Shown piece by piece: positions 40,348-47,463 of a stretch of DNA of 47,463 nt (position 1 is its first letter; each line of letters opens with the position of its first letter). A program made the translations under genes and the position numbers. This DNA comes from a bacterium (GTDB lineage: Bacteria > Chloroflexota > Dormibacteria > UBA8260 > Bog-877): assembly GCA_021802115.1 (NCBI GenBank), contig JAKABA010000018.1:1-47463 (forward strand), in the 5' to 3' direction. The notes beneath the pieces were generated by a model, which was given only the letters and a program-made list of their open reading frames with translations, searched no databases and had not been told where the DNA came from.

Positions 40348-40809
40348 TCAGGCGGCAGTCGCCTCCAGCACGTCCTGGGCATGCCCCTCCGGTTTGACAT
40401 CCTCCCAGACCCGCTCAACCTTTCCCTGCTTGTCGATGAGGAAGGTGGTCCGGGCGATCCCCATGTACTCCCGGCCGGCGAACTTGCGCAGCTGCCAGAC
40501 GCCGAACTCCTCAGCCACGTGATGGTCCTCGTCCGCCAAGAGGGGTAGACCAGGTGCCCCACAGCTGACGGCGAAGCTCTTCTTGGCGGCGGCGTCGCCG
40601 ACCGAGCAGCCGAAAACGCGCACCCCTCGGGCGTGCAGCGCCTCCTGGGCCAACCCGAACTCCCTGGTCTCGATGGTGCACCCGGAGGTGTTGTCCTTGG
40701 GGTAGAAGTAGATGACCCACCGCTGGCCGATCAGCTCACGGCTGTCAACGACCTCCCCCGTACCCGCCTGCAGCCGGAACTCCGGCACGCGATCTCCGAT
40801 TTTCAGCAT
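40348..40809 (-). CDS. bcp: Thioredoxin-dependent peroxiredoxin (Bcp/PrxQ)
   Basis: A 153-residue peroxiredoxin of the Bcp/PrxQ class that reduces hydroperoxides with thioredoxin in the cytosol. The peroxidatic Cys lies in FYPKDNTSGCTIETREF; the usual TPGCT is TSGCT here. A second Cys (VFGCSVGDA) sits beyond the usual resolving position. LPLLADEDHHVAEEFGVW and TTFLIDKQGKV are typical. It lies 49 bp after aroQ on the same strand and may be the last gene of the shikimate operon. Confidence 0.92.
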   Translation of the reverse strand: MLKIGDRVPEFRLQAGTGEVVDSRELIGQRWVIYFYPKDNTSGCTIETREFGLAQEALHARGVRVFGCSVGDAAAKKSFAVSCGAPGLPLLADEDHHVAEEFGVWQLRKFAGREYMGIARTTFLIDKQGKVERVWEDVKPEGHAQDVLEATAA

Positions 40810-40858
40810 CAGCCTCTCCTCGTGCTTGGCCCTTCGCTCCAGCGTACGCCGACTCCGA

Positions 40859-41308
40859 TCAGACCTGGCGCTCGGCCCCCTTGGATCCCGCCACCAGCTG
40901 CTCCAGGGCGATCAGGTACCCGGACGCGCCGAATCCCGCGACCACCGCCCGGCAGGCCCCGGCCACCAGATCCACCTGGCGGAACGGCTCGCGTGCGGAG
41001 GGGTTGGTGAGGTGCACCTCCACCGTGGGCAGCCCCACCGCCGCGATGGCATCTCGGATGGCCACCGACGTGTGGGAGTAGCCCCCGGGATTGATGATCA
41101 CCGCCTGAGCCCATTCCGCGCCGGCCTGGATGAGGTCGACGAGCTCCCCCTCCGAGTTGGTCTGACGGGATCGCAGCTCCACCCCGAGCTCGGCCGCCCT
41201 CAACTCCAGCATCCGGTCGATCTCGGCCAGGGTGGTGCTGCCATAGAGAGCGGGTTCCCGCCTTCCCAGCAGGTTCAGGTTGGGACCGTGAAGCACCAGC
41301 AGCCTCAC
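40859..41308 (-). CDS. aroQ: Type II 3-dehydroquinate dehydratase
   Basis: A 149-residue dodecameric dehydratase converting 3-dehydroquinate to 3-dehydroshikimate. Motifs: LHGPNLNLLGRREPALYG with the catalytic Arg and Tyr, INPGGYSHTSVAIRDAI, and VEVHLTNPSAREPFR with the catalytic His. GTG at 41308 overlaps the aroKB stop as GTGA, so it is translationally coupled to it. Confidence 0.96.
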   Translation of the reverse strand: MRLLVLHGPNLNLLGRREPALYGSTTLAEIDRMLELRAAELGVELRSRQTNSEGELVDLIQAGAEWAQAVIINPGGYSHTSVAIRDAIAAVGLPTVEVHLTNPSAREPFRQVDLVAGACRAVVAGFGASGYLIALEQLVAGSKGAERQV

Positions 41309-42990
41309 CCCGCCCTCCCCTCATCCGCGGCGTGCGGCACCCAGGAGGGCGCCGGCGTCTGCAGTTCCCAAAGGTGCTCCAGGGCTGTGTCCAAGCCCAC
41401 ATCATCCACCCGCACCACCCCCTCGTGAACCCCCGGCACCAGGAACACCATCTGGCTCGCTTCCCGCTTCTTGTCGCGACCCATCGCCGCCGCAACCGCG
41501 GTGGGATCCACCGCGTAGGGTAAGGACGCGGGCAACCGGGCGCGCGTCAGCGCTCGCCGCAAGAGGTCGCCGACTTCATTTGGGGTGATCTCCAGGGAGG
41601 CTCCCAGCGATGCGGACGCCAGCAGCCCCAGGGCCACCGCCTCGCCATGGGAGATCTCATAGCCGCTGGCGGCCTCCAGACCATGGGCGTAGGTGTGTCC
41701 GAGGTTCAGCGCGGCGCGGAGGCCACGTTCGGCCGGATCGGCCGCCACATACCCGGCCTTGATCCGGATCGCCTGCTCGATGAGCCACCCAACCCGACTG
41801 CCGGCCGCCGGGTCGGCGTCCTCGTGCGCCATCCGGCGGACCACCAACCGGGCGCCCAGCGTCACCGATTTGATCACCTCGGCCAGCCCGTCGCGAGCCC
41901 CGGGCCGGTCCATCGAGCCGAGCAGGTGGGGGTCGGCGATCACCGCCACGGGGTGTCGGAACGCGCCCACGGGGTTCTTGACGCCGTCGTGGTTGATCGC
42001 GGTCTTACCCCCCAGCGCGGCATCGGCCATGGCGAGGACCGTGGTCGGCACATTGACGTGGGCGATTCCCCGGGCAAAGGTGGCGGCGGCGAATCCGGCC
42101 GCGTCCAGGACAGCTCCTCCCCCCACCGCGAAGAGAACGTCGTGCCGTTCCGCGCTCAGCTCCAGCAGCCAGCTCCAGACCCGGGCGAGCGATGCGAGTG
42201 TCTTCGCCGGCTCGCCACCGGCCACATCCAGGACCGACACGTCCCAGCCCGCCTGGCGAAGCAGATCAGGCACCAGCAGCCGGGAGCTGCGAGGCAGGCC
42301 CGAGTCCATGACCACGAAGGCCCGCCCACTCGATGGGATCGTCCGGGCCAGGGCTTGACTGATTTGGCCCACGGCTCCTCCCCCCACCACCAGATCCGTC
42401 TGCCACCCGTCGCCCGCGATCGGGATCATCGCCACCTCCCCGCCCCCGCGGCGGCGGTAAGCGGCGACCGCCAGGTCCGCCACCGCGGACGGAGCGAGGC
42501 CGGTCGTATCCAACGGCTCTCCCGCGCGGCTGTAGGCCGTCTCCCGGTCGGCGAGCAGGCGAAGGATCCCCTCCTCCGCGAGCCCTTCCAACATTGGCCT
42601 CCCTTGTCCGTTGCCTGCCCGCCCGATGAGCTCGGCAGGGTCGGCTCCCAGGACCAGGCCAACCCCCGAGCCGGCCAGCTGGGCGAAGGCCTCGGGTGAC
42701 AGCACCGCCCCCCCGCCGGTCGCGATGACGCAGCCGGAAAGACGTGAGGCCTCGAGCATGAGCTTGGCCTCCTCTTCTCGGAACCAGGGCTCGCCGCGGC
42801 GGCCCAGCAGGTCGGGGATCCGCTCCCCGACCGCCAACTCAAGCTCCGTGTCGAGGTCGAAGAACGGCATCTCAAGAAGCTGGGCCGCGAGCCGCCCGAC
42901 GGTGGTCTTGCCGCTCGCCATGAACCCGGTGATGACGAGGTTCGGCCGCCCCGAGGGAATGGCCGGCAGCTCCAGCTCGGAACGGGTCAC
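41305..42990 (-). CDS. Bifunctional shikimate kinase / 3-dehydroquinate synthase (AroK-AroB fusion)
   Basis: A 561-residue fusion of two shikimate-pathway enzymes. Residues 15-180 are shikimate kinase: Walker A GFMASGKTTVGR, FFDLDTELE and VIATGGGAVL. Residues about 190-550 are 3-dehydroquinate synthase: FAVGGGAVLDAAGFAAATFA, VPTTVLAMADAALGGKTAIN, LNLGHTYAHGLEAASGYEIS and HGEAVALGL, carrying NAD+ and metal sites. The two steps are not adjacent in the pathway (first ring step and fifth step). GTG at 42990 overlaps the aroC stop as GTGA. Fusions of these genes are known in some bacteria. Confidence 0.95.
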   Translation of the reverse strand: MTRSELELPAIPSGRPNLVITGFMASGKTTVGRLAAQLLEMPFFDLDTELELAVGERIPDLLGRRGEPWFREEEAKLMLEASRLSGCVIATGGGAVLSPEAFAQLAGSGVGLVLGADPAELIGRAGNGQGRPMLEGLAEEGILRLLADRETAYSRAGEPLDTTGLAPSAVADLAVAAYRRRGGGEVAMIPIAGDGWQTDLVVGGGAVGQISQALARTIPSSGRAFVVMDSGLPRSSRLLVPDLLRQAGWDVSVLDVAGGEPAKTLASLARVWSWLLELSAERHDVLFAVGGGAVLDAAGFAAATFARGIAHVNVPTTVLAMADAALGGKTAINHDGVKNPVGAFRHPVAVIADPHLLGSMDRPGARDGLAEVIKSVTLGARLVVRRMAHEDADPAAGSRVGWLIEQAIRIKAGYVAADPAERGLRAALNLGHTYAHGLEAASGYEISHGEAVALGLLASASLGASLEITPNEVGDLLRRALTRARLPASLPYAVDPTAVAAAMGRDKKREASQMVFLVPGVHEGVVRVDDVGLDTALEHLWELQTPAPSWVPHAADEGRAG

Positions 42991-44144
42991 TCCAGTCCCC
43001 AGAACAGGCTCCGCCGGGCAGCGGACACGGCGGCGGCGACGATGTCGTCGAGCCGGTCGCCCCCGAATCCCTCCAGCACGGCGCCCGCCAGCACCAAGGC
43101 GACCACCGCCTCGCCGACCACCGCCGCCGCCGGCACCGCGCAGATGTCGGAGCGGATGTAGGGAGGATCGGCCCGCTCACCACTGGCCAGGTCGACCGAC
43201 TGCACTGGCGCCCGGACCGACGAGAGCGGCTTCATGGCCGCTCTCAGCACCACCGGCTCACCGTTGGTCATGCCCCCCTCCAGCCCTCCGGCGAAGTTCT
43301 GCACTCTTGATGTGGAGATCGGGTCGGTCGCGAAGGGGTCCTGAGCCTGGGTGCCGGGCATGGTGGCGACCTGGAATGCGGGCCCTATCTCCACCCCCTT
43401 GACCGCAGGGATTGACATCATCGCGTGGGCCAGCTGGGCGTCCAGACGGCGATCCCATTGGGTGTGCGACCCCAGCCCGACCGGAACCCCGCTGGCCGCC
43501 ACCACGAAGGTCCCGCCCAGGGTCTCCCGACCGACTCGGGCCGCGTCCACCGCCTGCACCATGAGCGCCGAACGGTCGGGATCAAAGCAGCGCACGGGGT
43601 CGTCCTCGGCGAGGTCTGCCAGACGGCTCAGCTCCCGGGCGTCGCACCGGCCCAGGTCGAGCGCCGCCTCGACCGTCCCGATCGCAGTGACGAAGCTGAC
43701 CACGTCCACGCCCAGGCTGGCCAGAAGTTGCCTGGCGATCGCGCCGGCCGCGACCCGGGCCGCCGTCTCCCGGGCGCTGGCGCGTTCGCGGATGCGACGC
43801 AGATCGGTGGTGCCGTACTTGACCCCCCCGGCCCAATCGGCATGCCCCGGCCGGGGGGTCGTGATCGGCGGTGGGTTCGTGGGCTGGTTGGCGTGGTCCC
43901 GGTTGACGATGCGGATCGCGATCGGGCTGCCCGTGGTGACCCCGGATGACACCCCCGCGACGATCTCCGCGTGGTCTCGCTCCACGCGCGTGGAGCGCGC
44001 TCCCCGGCCGTGTCCCCCCTGGCGGCGACGCAGCTGCCGATCGACCTTCTCCTGATCCACCACGACTCCCGCCGGCATCCCATCCAGGATCGCGACCAAC
44101 TCGGGACCGTGGGACTCCCCCGCCGTCAACAGGCGCAGGCTCAT
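42987..44144 (-). CDS. aroC: Chorismate synthase
   Basis: A 385-residue FMN-dependent lyase making chorismate from EPSP. Family signatures are AGESHGPELVAILDGMPAG at the N-terminus, GHGRGARSTRVERDHAEIVA, GSPIAIRIVNRDH, RPGHADWAGGVKY and RIRERASARETAARVAAGAI. GGLEGGMTNGEPVVLRAA and MKPLSSV follow. ATG at 44144 overlaps the aroE stop as ATGA. Confidence 0.97.
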   Translation of the reverse strand: MSLRLLTAGESHGPELVAILDGMPAGVVVDQEKVDRQLRRRQGGHGRGARSTRVERDHAEIVAGVSSGVTTGSPIAIRIVNRDHANQPTNPPPITTPRPGHADWAGGVKYGTTDLRRIRERASARETAARVAAGAIARQLLASLGVDVVSFVTAIGTVEAALDLGRCDARELSRLADLAEDDPVRCFDPDRSALMVQAVDAARVGRETLGGTFVVAASGVPVGLGSHTQWDRRLDAQLAHAMMSIPAVKGVEIGPAFQVATMPGTQAQDPFATDPISTSRVQNFAGGLEGGMTNGEPVVLRAAMKPLSSVRAPVQSVDLASGERADPPYIRSDICAVPAAAVVGEAVVALVLAGAVLEGFGGDRLDDIVAAAVSAARRSLFWGLE

Positions 44145-44992
44145 GGCATGACCTCCAGCTGTTCCAGATGGGTTACCGCCGCCGCCCGCATGACCTCTAG
44201 AGGGGCTTCACGACCGCACCAGAGCTCCAAGGACAGCGCGGCCTGGTGAACCAGCATCTCCACCCCGGGGATGGCCAGGCACCCGGCCTCGGCCGCGCGC
44301 CCCAGGAGCTCGGTCGGATGGGGCCCGTAGGTCAGGTCGAACACCGTCAGCTCGGACGGCAGCGCGACCTCCCGGGGCAACGGGCACTCCGCCGGGTCCG
44401 CCAACGACCCGACCGTGGTGGCGTTGACCAGGAGTTCGCACCCACACAGCGTCCGGGAGATGGCGGCAGCCTCGAACGGTAGGACCGTCACCCGCCAGCC
44501 TCCGGAGCCGGCCAGGTGACCCGCCACCGTCTCCGCCTGCGTCGGGTGGCGCGCGGCGATGGCGACCTCGCTGCCCCCCGCCGCCAGGGCGCGGGCAACC
44601 GCCCGCGCCGCTCCTCCCGCCCCCAGGATCAGTGCCGCGCTCGGGGCCTTCCGGCCGCTCGCGGCCAGGGCCCGCATGAATCCGGCGCCGTCGGTCGTAG
44701 CCCCCAGCACGGCGCCGTCTTTGCAGACCAGGGTGTTCACCGAGCCGGCGGCCGCAGCCTCCGGGGTCAGCCGATCGGCCATGGCCGCCGCCACCTCCTT
44801 GTGGGGGGTGGTGACGTTGGCGCCGCTGAGCCGGGACACCAGCTCGGGCCACACCTCGGGAAGCTTTCCGGGAGCCACCTCAATCGCCGAATAGCTCCAG
44901 TCGAGTCCGAGGGCGGCACAGGCGGCCCGATGCATCGCCGGTGAGGGACTGTGCCTGACCGGATGGCCGATCAGTCCGAGGTGCACCGTCAC
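44141..44992 (-). CDS. aroE: Shikimate dehydrogenase
   Basis: A 283-residue NADPH-dependent enzyme reducing 3-dehydroshikimate to shikimate. The substrate site is GHPVRHSPSPAMHRAACAAL and GANVTTPHKEVAAAM with the catalytic Lys; the cofactor motif is ALILGAGGAARAVARALA. A longer frame is open upstream, but GTG at 44992 overlaps the aroA stop as GTGA and begins the conserved HLGLIGHP. Confidence 0.95.
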   Translation of the reverse strand: MTVHLGLIGHPVRHSPSPAMHRAACAALGLDWSYSAIEVAPGKLPEVWPELVSRLSGANVTTPHKEVAAAMADRLTPEAAAAGSVNTLVCKDGAVLGATTDGAGFMRALAASGRKAPSAALILGAGGAARAVARALAAGGSEVAIAARHPTQAETVAGHLAGSGGWRVTVLPFEAAAISRTLCGCELLVNATTVGSLADPAECPLPREVALPSELTVFDLTYGPHPTELLGRAAEAGCLAIPGVEMLVHQAALSLELWCGREAPLEVMRAAAVTHLEQLEVMP

Positions 44993-46284
44993 AGCAGGCT
45001 TGCCAGGCAGCTGGCGAAGGTGGGGAACGAGTCCACGATGCACTCCGGTCCCACCACCGTGGTCGGTGCCCGGGAGATCAGGCCCGCCAGGGTGAACGTC
45101 ATCGCCAGCCGGTGGTCGTCAAGGGCATCGCAGACCCCGCCGCGGAGCCGCCCCTTCCCGGTCACGAGGAAGCCGTCCGGCAGCTCCTCGGCACTGGCGC
45201 CAAGGGCCCTGAGCCCGTCGACCAGCCCCTTGATGCGGTCGCTCTCCTTCACCCTGAGCTCCGCCGCCCCGGTGACCTCGGTGACCCCCTCCGCCTGGGT
45301 CGCCAGCAGTCCGACCAGGGGAAGCTCGTCGATCAGGTCGGGGATCTCGGCGGCGCCAACCTGCACCGCCCGCAGGGGCCGGTGCCTGACCCGGACGCTT
45401 CCGCGCGGCTCCAGTTCGGCCGTGGTCGGCAGCGCCTCGGTCTCCACCTGTGCACCCATGCGGGCCAGCAGCCTCAAGAAGCCCAATCGGGTGGGGTTCA
45501 GGCTGACCTCCTCGATCACCACATCGGAGCCCGGCACCATACCTGCGGCCGCCGCGATCACGGCTGCCGAGGAGGCATCGCCGGGAACCTCCATCACCAG
45601 CGGCTGCAGGGCCGAGGGCCGGATCGTGACCGCGTGCTCGCCCTCAAGCGAGCCGGCTTGGAGGTTGGCTCCCATCATCAGCAGCAGCCGCTCGGTGTGG
45701 TCCCGGGTGGGGATCCGCTCGGCGACAATCGTCTTCCCATTCGCCTGCAGCCCCGCCAGCAGGACCGCCGACTTCACCTGGGCACTGGCCACCGCGGGAC
45801 GGTGGGTGATGCCACGCAGGTCGCCGCCTCGGACCAGCATCGGCGCGGTGCCGCGGGCGGCGAGTGTCACCTCGGCGCCCATTGCAAGCAGGGGCTCCGC
45901 CACCCGCGCCATCGGCCGTCGAGTGAGCTGGGGGTCGCCGACCAGGCGGAAGGTGCCGGGGCGTCCCGCGAGCAGCCCCGCGAGCAGCCGCATGGTGGTG
46001 CCGGAGCGGCCGCAGTCGACCTCTAGGCCCGATGGCCCTGTGCGGGACCAGGACGGTGGGGCGAGATGCAGCTCACCGGCGGCGAAGTGAGCGGCACCCC
46101 CCAGCGCCCTGACCGCGGACAGGGTCGCCATGCAGTCCGCGGCGGAGGAGTAGCCCCGGACCCGGCACTCACCGGAGGCCAGCAGCGAGAGGAGTGCGGC
46201 CCGGTGGGAGATCGACTTGTCCCCAGGCACCGAGCACCTGCCCCGGAGCCCGCGACCGGCAAGCGGCGCGCGAACGGCCGCCAT
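44989..46284 (-). CDS. aroA: 5-enolpyruvylshikimate-3-phosphate synthase
   Basis: A 431-residue EPSP synthase joining phosphoenolpyruvate to shikimate 3-phosphate. Visible motifs: VPGDKSISHRAALLSLLASG at the N-terminus, VDCGRSGTTMRLLAGLLAG at the PEP site, ASAQVKSAVLLAGL, and ELRVKESDRIKGLVDGLRAL. In the PEP-site loop the usual NAGT reads RSGT. The ATG shares one base with the tyrA stop. Confidence 0.96.
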   Translation of the reverse strand: MAAVRAPLAGRGLRGRCSVPGDKSISHRAALLSLLASGECRVRGYSSAADCMATLSAVRALGGAAHFAAGELHLAPPSWSRTGPSGLEVDCGRSGTTMRLLAGLLAGRPGTFRLVGDPQLTRRPMARVAEPLLAMGAEVTLAARGTAPMLVRGGDLRGITHRPAVASAQVKSAVLLAGLQANGKTIVAERIPTRDHTERLLLMMGANLQAGSLEGEHAVTIRPSALQPLVMEVPGDASSAAVIAAAAGMVPGSDVVIEEVSLNPTRLGFLRLLARMGAQVETEALPTTAELEPRGSVRVRHRPLRAVQVGAAEIPDLIDELPLVGLLATQAEGVTEVTGAAELRVKESDRIKGLVDGLRALGASAEELPDGFLVTGKGRLRGGVCDALDDHRLAMTFTLAGLISRAPTTVVGPECIVDSFPTFASCLASLL

Positions 46285-47144
46285 CAGCAGTCGCCCACCA
46301 GGCGCGACCGGCGCCGGGACGCGCCCTCAAGGCGAGCCGTCACCGCTTCCTCTGAGGCGAGGCTCTCTCCGAGCAGGGCCAGCTCTCTCTGAACCTCAGC
46401 CAGGGCCCGGCGCAGCGGCCCGGCATTGGCGCTCAGGAAACTTGCCACCATCTTGGGATCGCTGGCCGCCAACCTGGTGCTCCCGCGGAATCCTGGGCCG
46501 AGCAGGTCACGCCAGAGGCTCTCTCCGGGTCCGTCCTCGGGCACCAGATGGAGCAAAGCCGCCGCCAGCAGATGGGGCAGGTGGCTGGAGATCGCCAGGA
46601 TCTCATCGTGACGGGTGGCGTCCAGCACGAGCGGGCGCGCGCCCACCGCTCGGACCAGGGTCAGGGCCCGATCCAGGGCCCAGCTGTCGTCACCTACCGG
46701 GGTCAGCACGAACGCCGACCCGGCCAGCATCCGAGGGTCAGCGGCCTGGGGGCCCCGGCCCTCATTGCCACAGATCGGATGGCCCCCCATGCAGTGCTTC
46801 CCGGCCGCCGAATGAGCCCGCATCGATGCCACCACCGCCTCCTTGGCACTGCCGGTGTCGATCACCAGGGTCTGCGGGCCAACGCTGTTCCCAAAGGTGG
46901 AGACCCAGTGGACCACCTCCGACACGGGGATCGCCAGGACCACAAAGTCGGCGCCAAGGACCTCCTCAGGTGCATGGAGAGCGCGGTCCGCGCCGCCCCG
47001 CGCGGCACAGTCGCGAGCCTGGGCCGGGTCGACGTCCCACACCTCCACCGTCTCGGCAGCGGCTGGCGAAGCTCGCAGTGCCATTCCGATGCTGGTGCCG
47101 ATCTGCCCAGCTCCAACCACGCACACCCGTCCGAGGTCGCTCAT
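46284..47144 (-). CDS. tyrA: Prephenate/arogenate dehydrogenase
   Basis: A 286-residue NAD(P)-dependent dehydrogenase for tyrosine synthesis. The Rossmann motif VVGAGQIGTSIGMAL is at residues 9-23. Catalytic-region signatures are VIDTGSAKEAVV, MGGHPICGNEGRGPQ and ILAISSHLPHLLAAAL. There is no C-terminal ACT domain, so feedback by tyrosine through ACT is not expected. It is the first gene of the shikimate operon and lies just beyond the 3' end of a TnpB-family gene. No clear ribosome site precedes the ATG at 47144. Confidence 0.95.
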   Translation of the reverse strand: MSDLGRVCVVGAGQIGTSIGMALRASPAAAETVEVWDVDPAQARDCAARGGADRALHAPEEVLGADFVVLAIPVSEVVHWVSTFGNSVGPQTLVIDTGSAKEAVVASMRAHSAAGKHCMGGHPICGNEGRGPQAADPRMLAGSAFVLTPVGDDSWALDRALTLVRAVGARPLVLDATRHDEILAISSHLPHLLAAALLHLVPEDGPGESLWRDLLGPGFRGSTRLAASDPKMVASFLSANAGPLRRALAEVQRELALLGESLASEEAVTARLEGASRRRSRLVGDC

Positions 47145-47463
47145 GCTGCCGTTGCCACTGCGTGAACTTTAGTAAGCCCACGGCAGTGGCACCCCTCGCG
47201 GGGTTCCTCCCCATTGCTGGGTTCGGTTCTGGCCTCACCGCGGACCGCCCGCGCCGAAGCGCTGGTCTTACATTCACTCCCCGGGTGCCCGGTCATCCGA
47301 GCATCCGAGCCGTCGCCTGTACCATCCCGAGATGGCCCGAGAACGGACGGGGCCGTGGCTCCAACTGAGCCACAACTGGCATGATCCGGCCAGTCGCGGA
47401 GGTTTTGGGCCGCGTTGACGTCCCGGTCGACCAGTTCCCCGGTGACCGCACACGCCAGCATCT
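47141..47463 (-). pseudogene. TnpB-family (IS605/IS1341-type) protein, C-terminal part, cut by window edge
   Basis: The visible 107 codons end a TnpB-like RNA-guided nuclease gene. The signature ELVDRDVNAAQNLRDW contains the last RuvC aspartate, and the tail has RGEARTEPSNGEEP, common in actinobacterial relatives. The zinc knuckle just before it normally ends CxxCG; here it reads CAVTG, so the second Cys is missing and the copy may be inactive. The rest lies outside the window. In intact elements the guide RNA (omega RNA) overlaps this 3' end. The stop overlaps the tyrA start. Confidence 0.7.

Noticed and set aside
41647..42699. 350-codon plus-strand open frame
   Set aside because: It is a shadow of the AroK-AroB fusion gene.
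1..47463. CRISPR array, phage structural genes, integrase or rRNA
   Set aside because: No regularly spaced repeats, no phage or recombinase motifs and no rRNA-like segments were seen on either strand.

Overview
The window is GC-rich bacterial DNA. It uses many GTG and TTG starts, its genes are often fused by ATGA or GTGA overlaps, and several genes look leaderless. That style fits a high-GC soil lineage such as Actinomycetota or the Chloroflexota-related Dormibacterota. The gene content (a phenolic-lipid type III PKS set, an AroK-AroB fusion, a split KdpD) does not let me choose between them by eye.

Layout. Positions 1-4.3 kb are a decayed accessory stretch: the 5' end of a GntR regulator, an orphan AbrB-type antitoxin, two small unknown genes, an IS630 remnant, a lipoprotein, and an ABC permease joined in frame to an ABC ATPase that has lost its Walker A. 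It ends at tRNA-Gln. Positions 4.4-8.8 kb hold an alpha/beta hydrolase-fold protein without its nucleophile, acetoacetyl-CoA synthetase, a LysE exporter and a conserved hypothetical. Positions 9-12.8 kb resemble the srs phenolic-lipid locus: ICMT-type methyltransferase, SnoaL-like protein, type III PKS and flavoprotein hydroxylase. Positions 12.8-18.8 kb hold rsgA, a folE-SDR-RibD-like reductase operon, a DinB-like protein and a serine hydrolase.

Positions 19-28.1 kb are a complete potassium-uptake locus. A 27-residue membrane peptide is translationally coupled to kdpF, then come kdpA, kdpB and kdpC. A convergent gene encodes two tandem KdpD sensor units with no kinase. The kinase half of KdpD and KdpE form a separate two-gene operon on the plus strand. 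Positions 28.7-33.8 kb are a second accessory stretch: a SRPBCC protein, two broken ABC ATPases flanking a VOC-DUF302 fusion, an RHH-Doc toxin-antitoxin pair, and a RelA/SpoT-domain gene overlapping a small partner gene. It ends at tRNA-Thr. Both tRNAs are on the minus strand with their 3' ends facing the accessory DNA. Each has a two-copy direct repeat of 12-bp period about 50 nt beyond its 3' end, which suggests old tRNA-targeted integrations.

Positions 33.9-40.8 kb hold an MscS-type channel divergent from a CPA2 antiporter, a kinase of the streptomycin-phosphotransferase family, an HtrA-like protease and a Bcp peroxiredoxin. Positions 40.9-47.1 kb are one tightly coupled minus-strand operon for chorismate and tyrosine: tyrA-aroA-aroE-aroC-aroKB-aroQ. 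The window ends inside the 3' part of a TnpB-family gene.

I see no CRISPR array, rRNA, integrase gene or intact insertion sequence.
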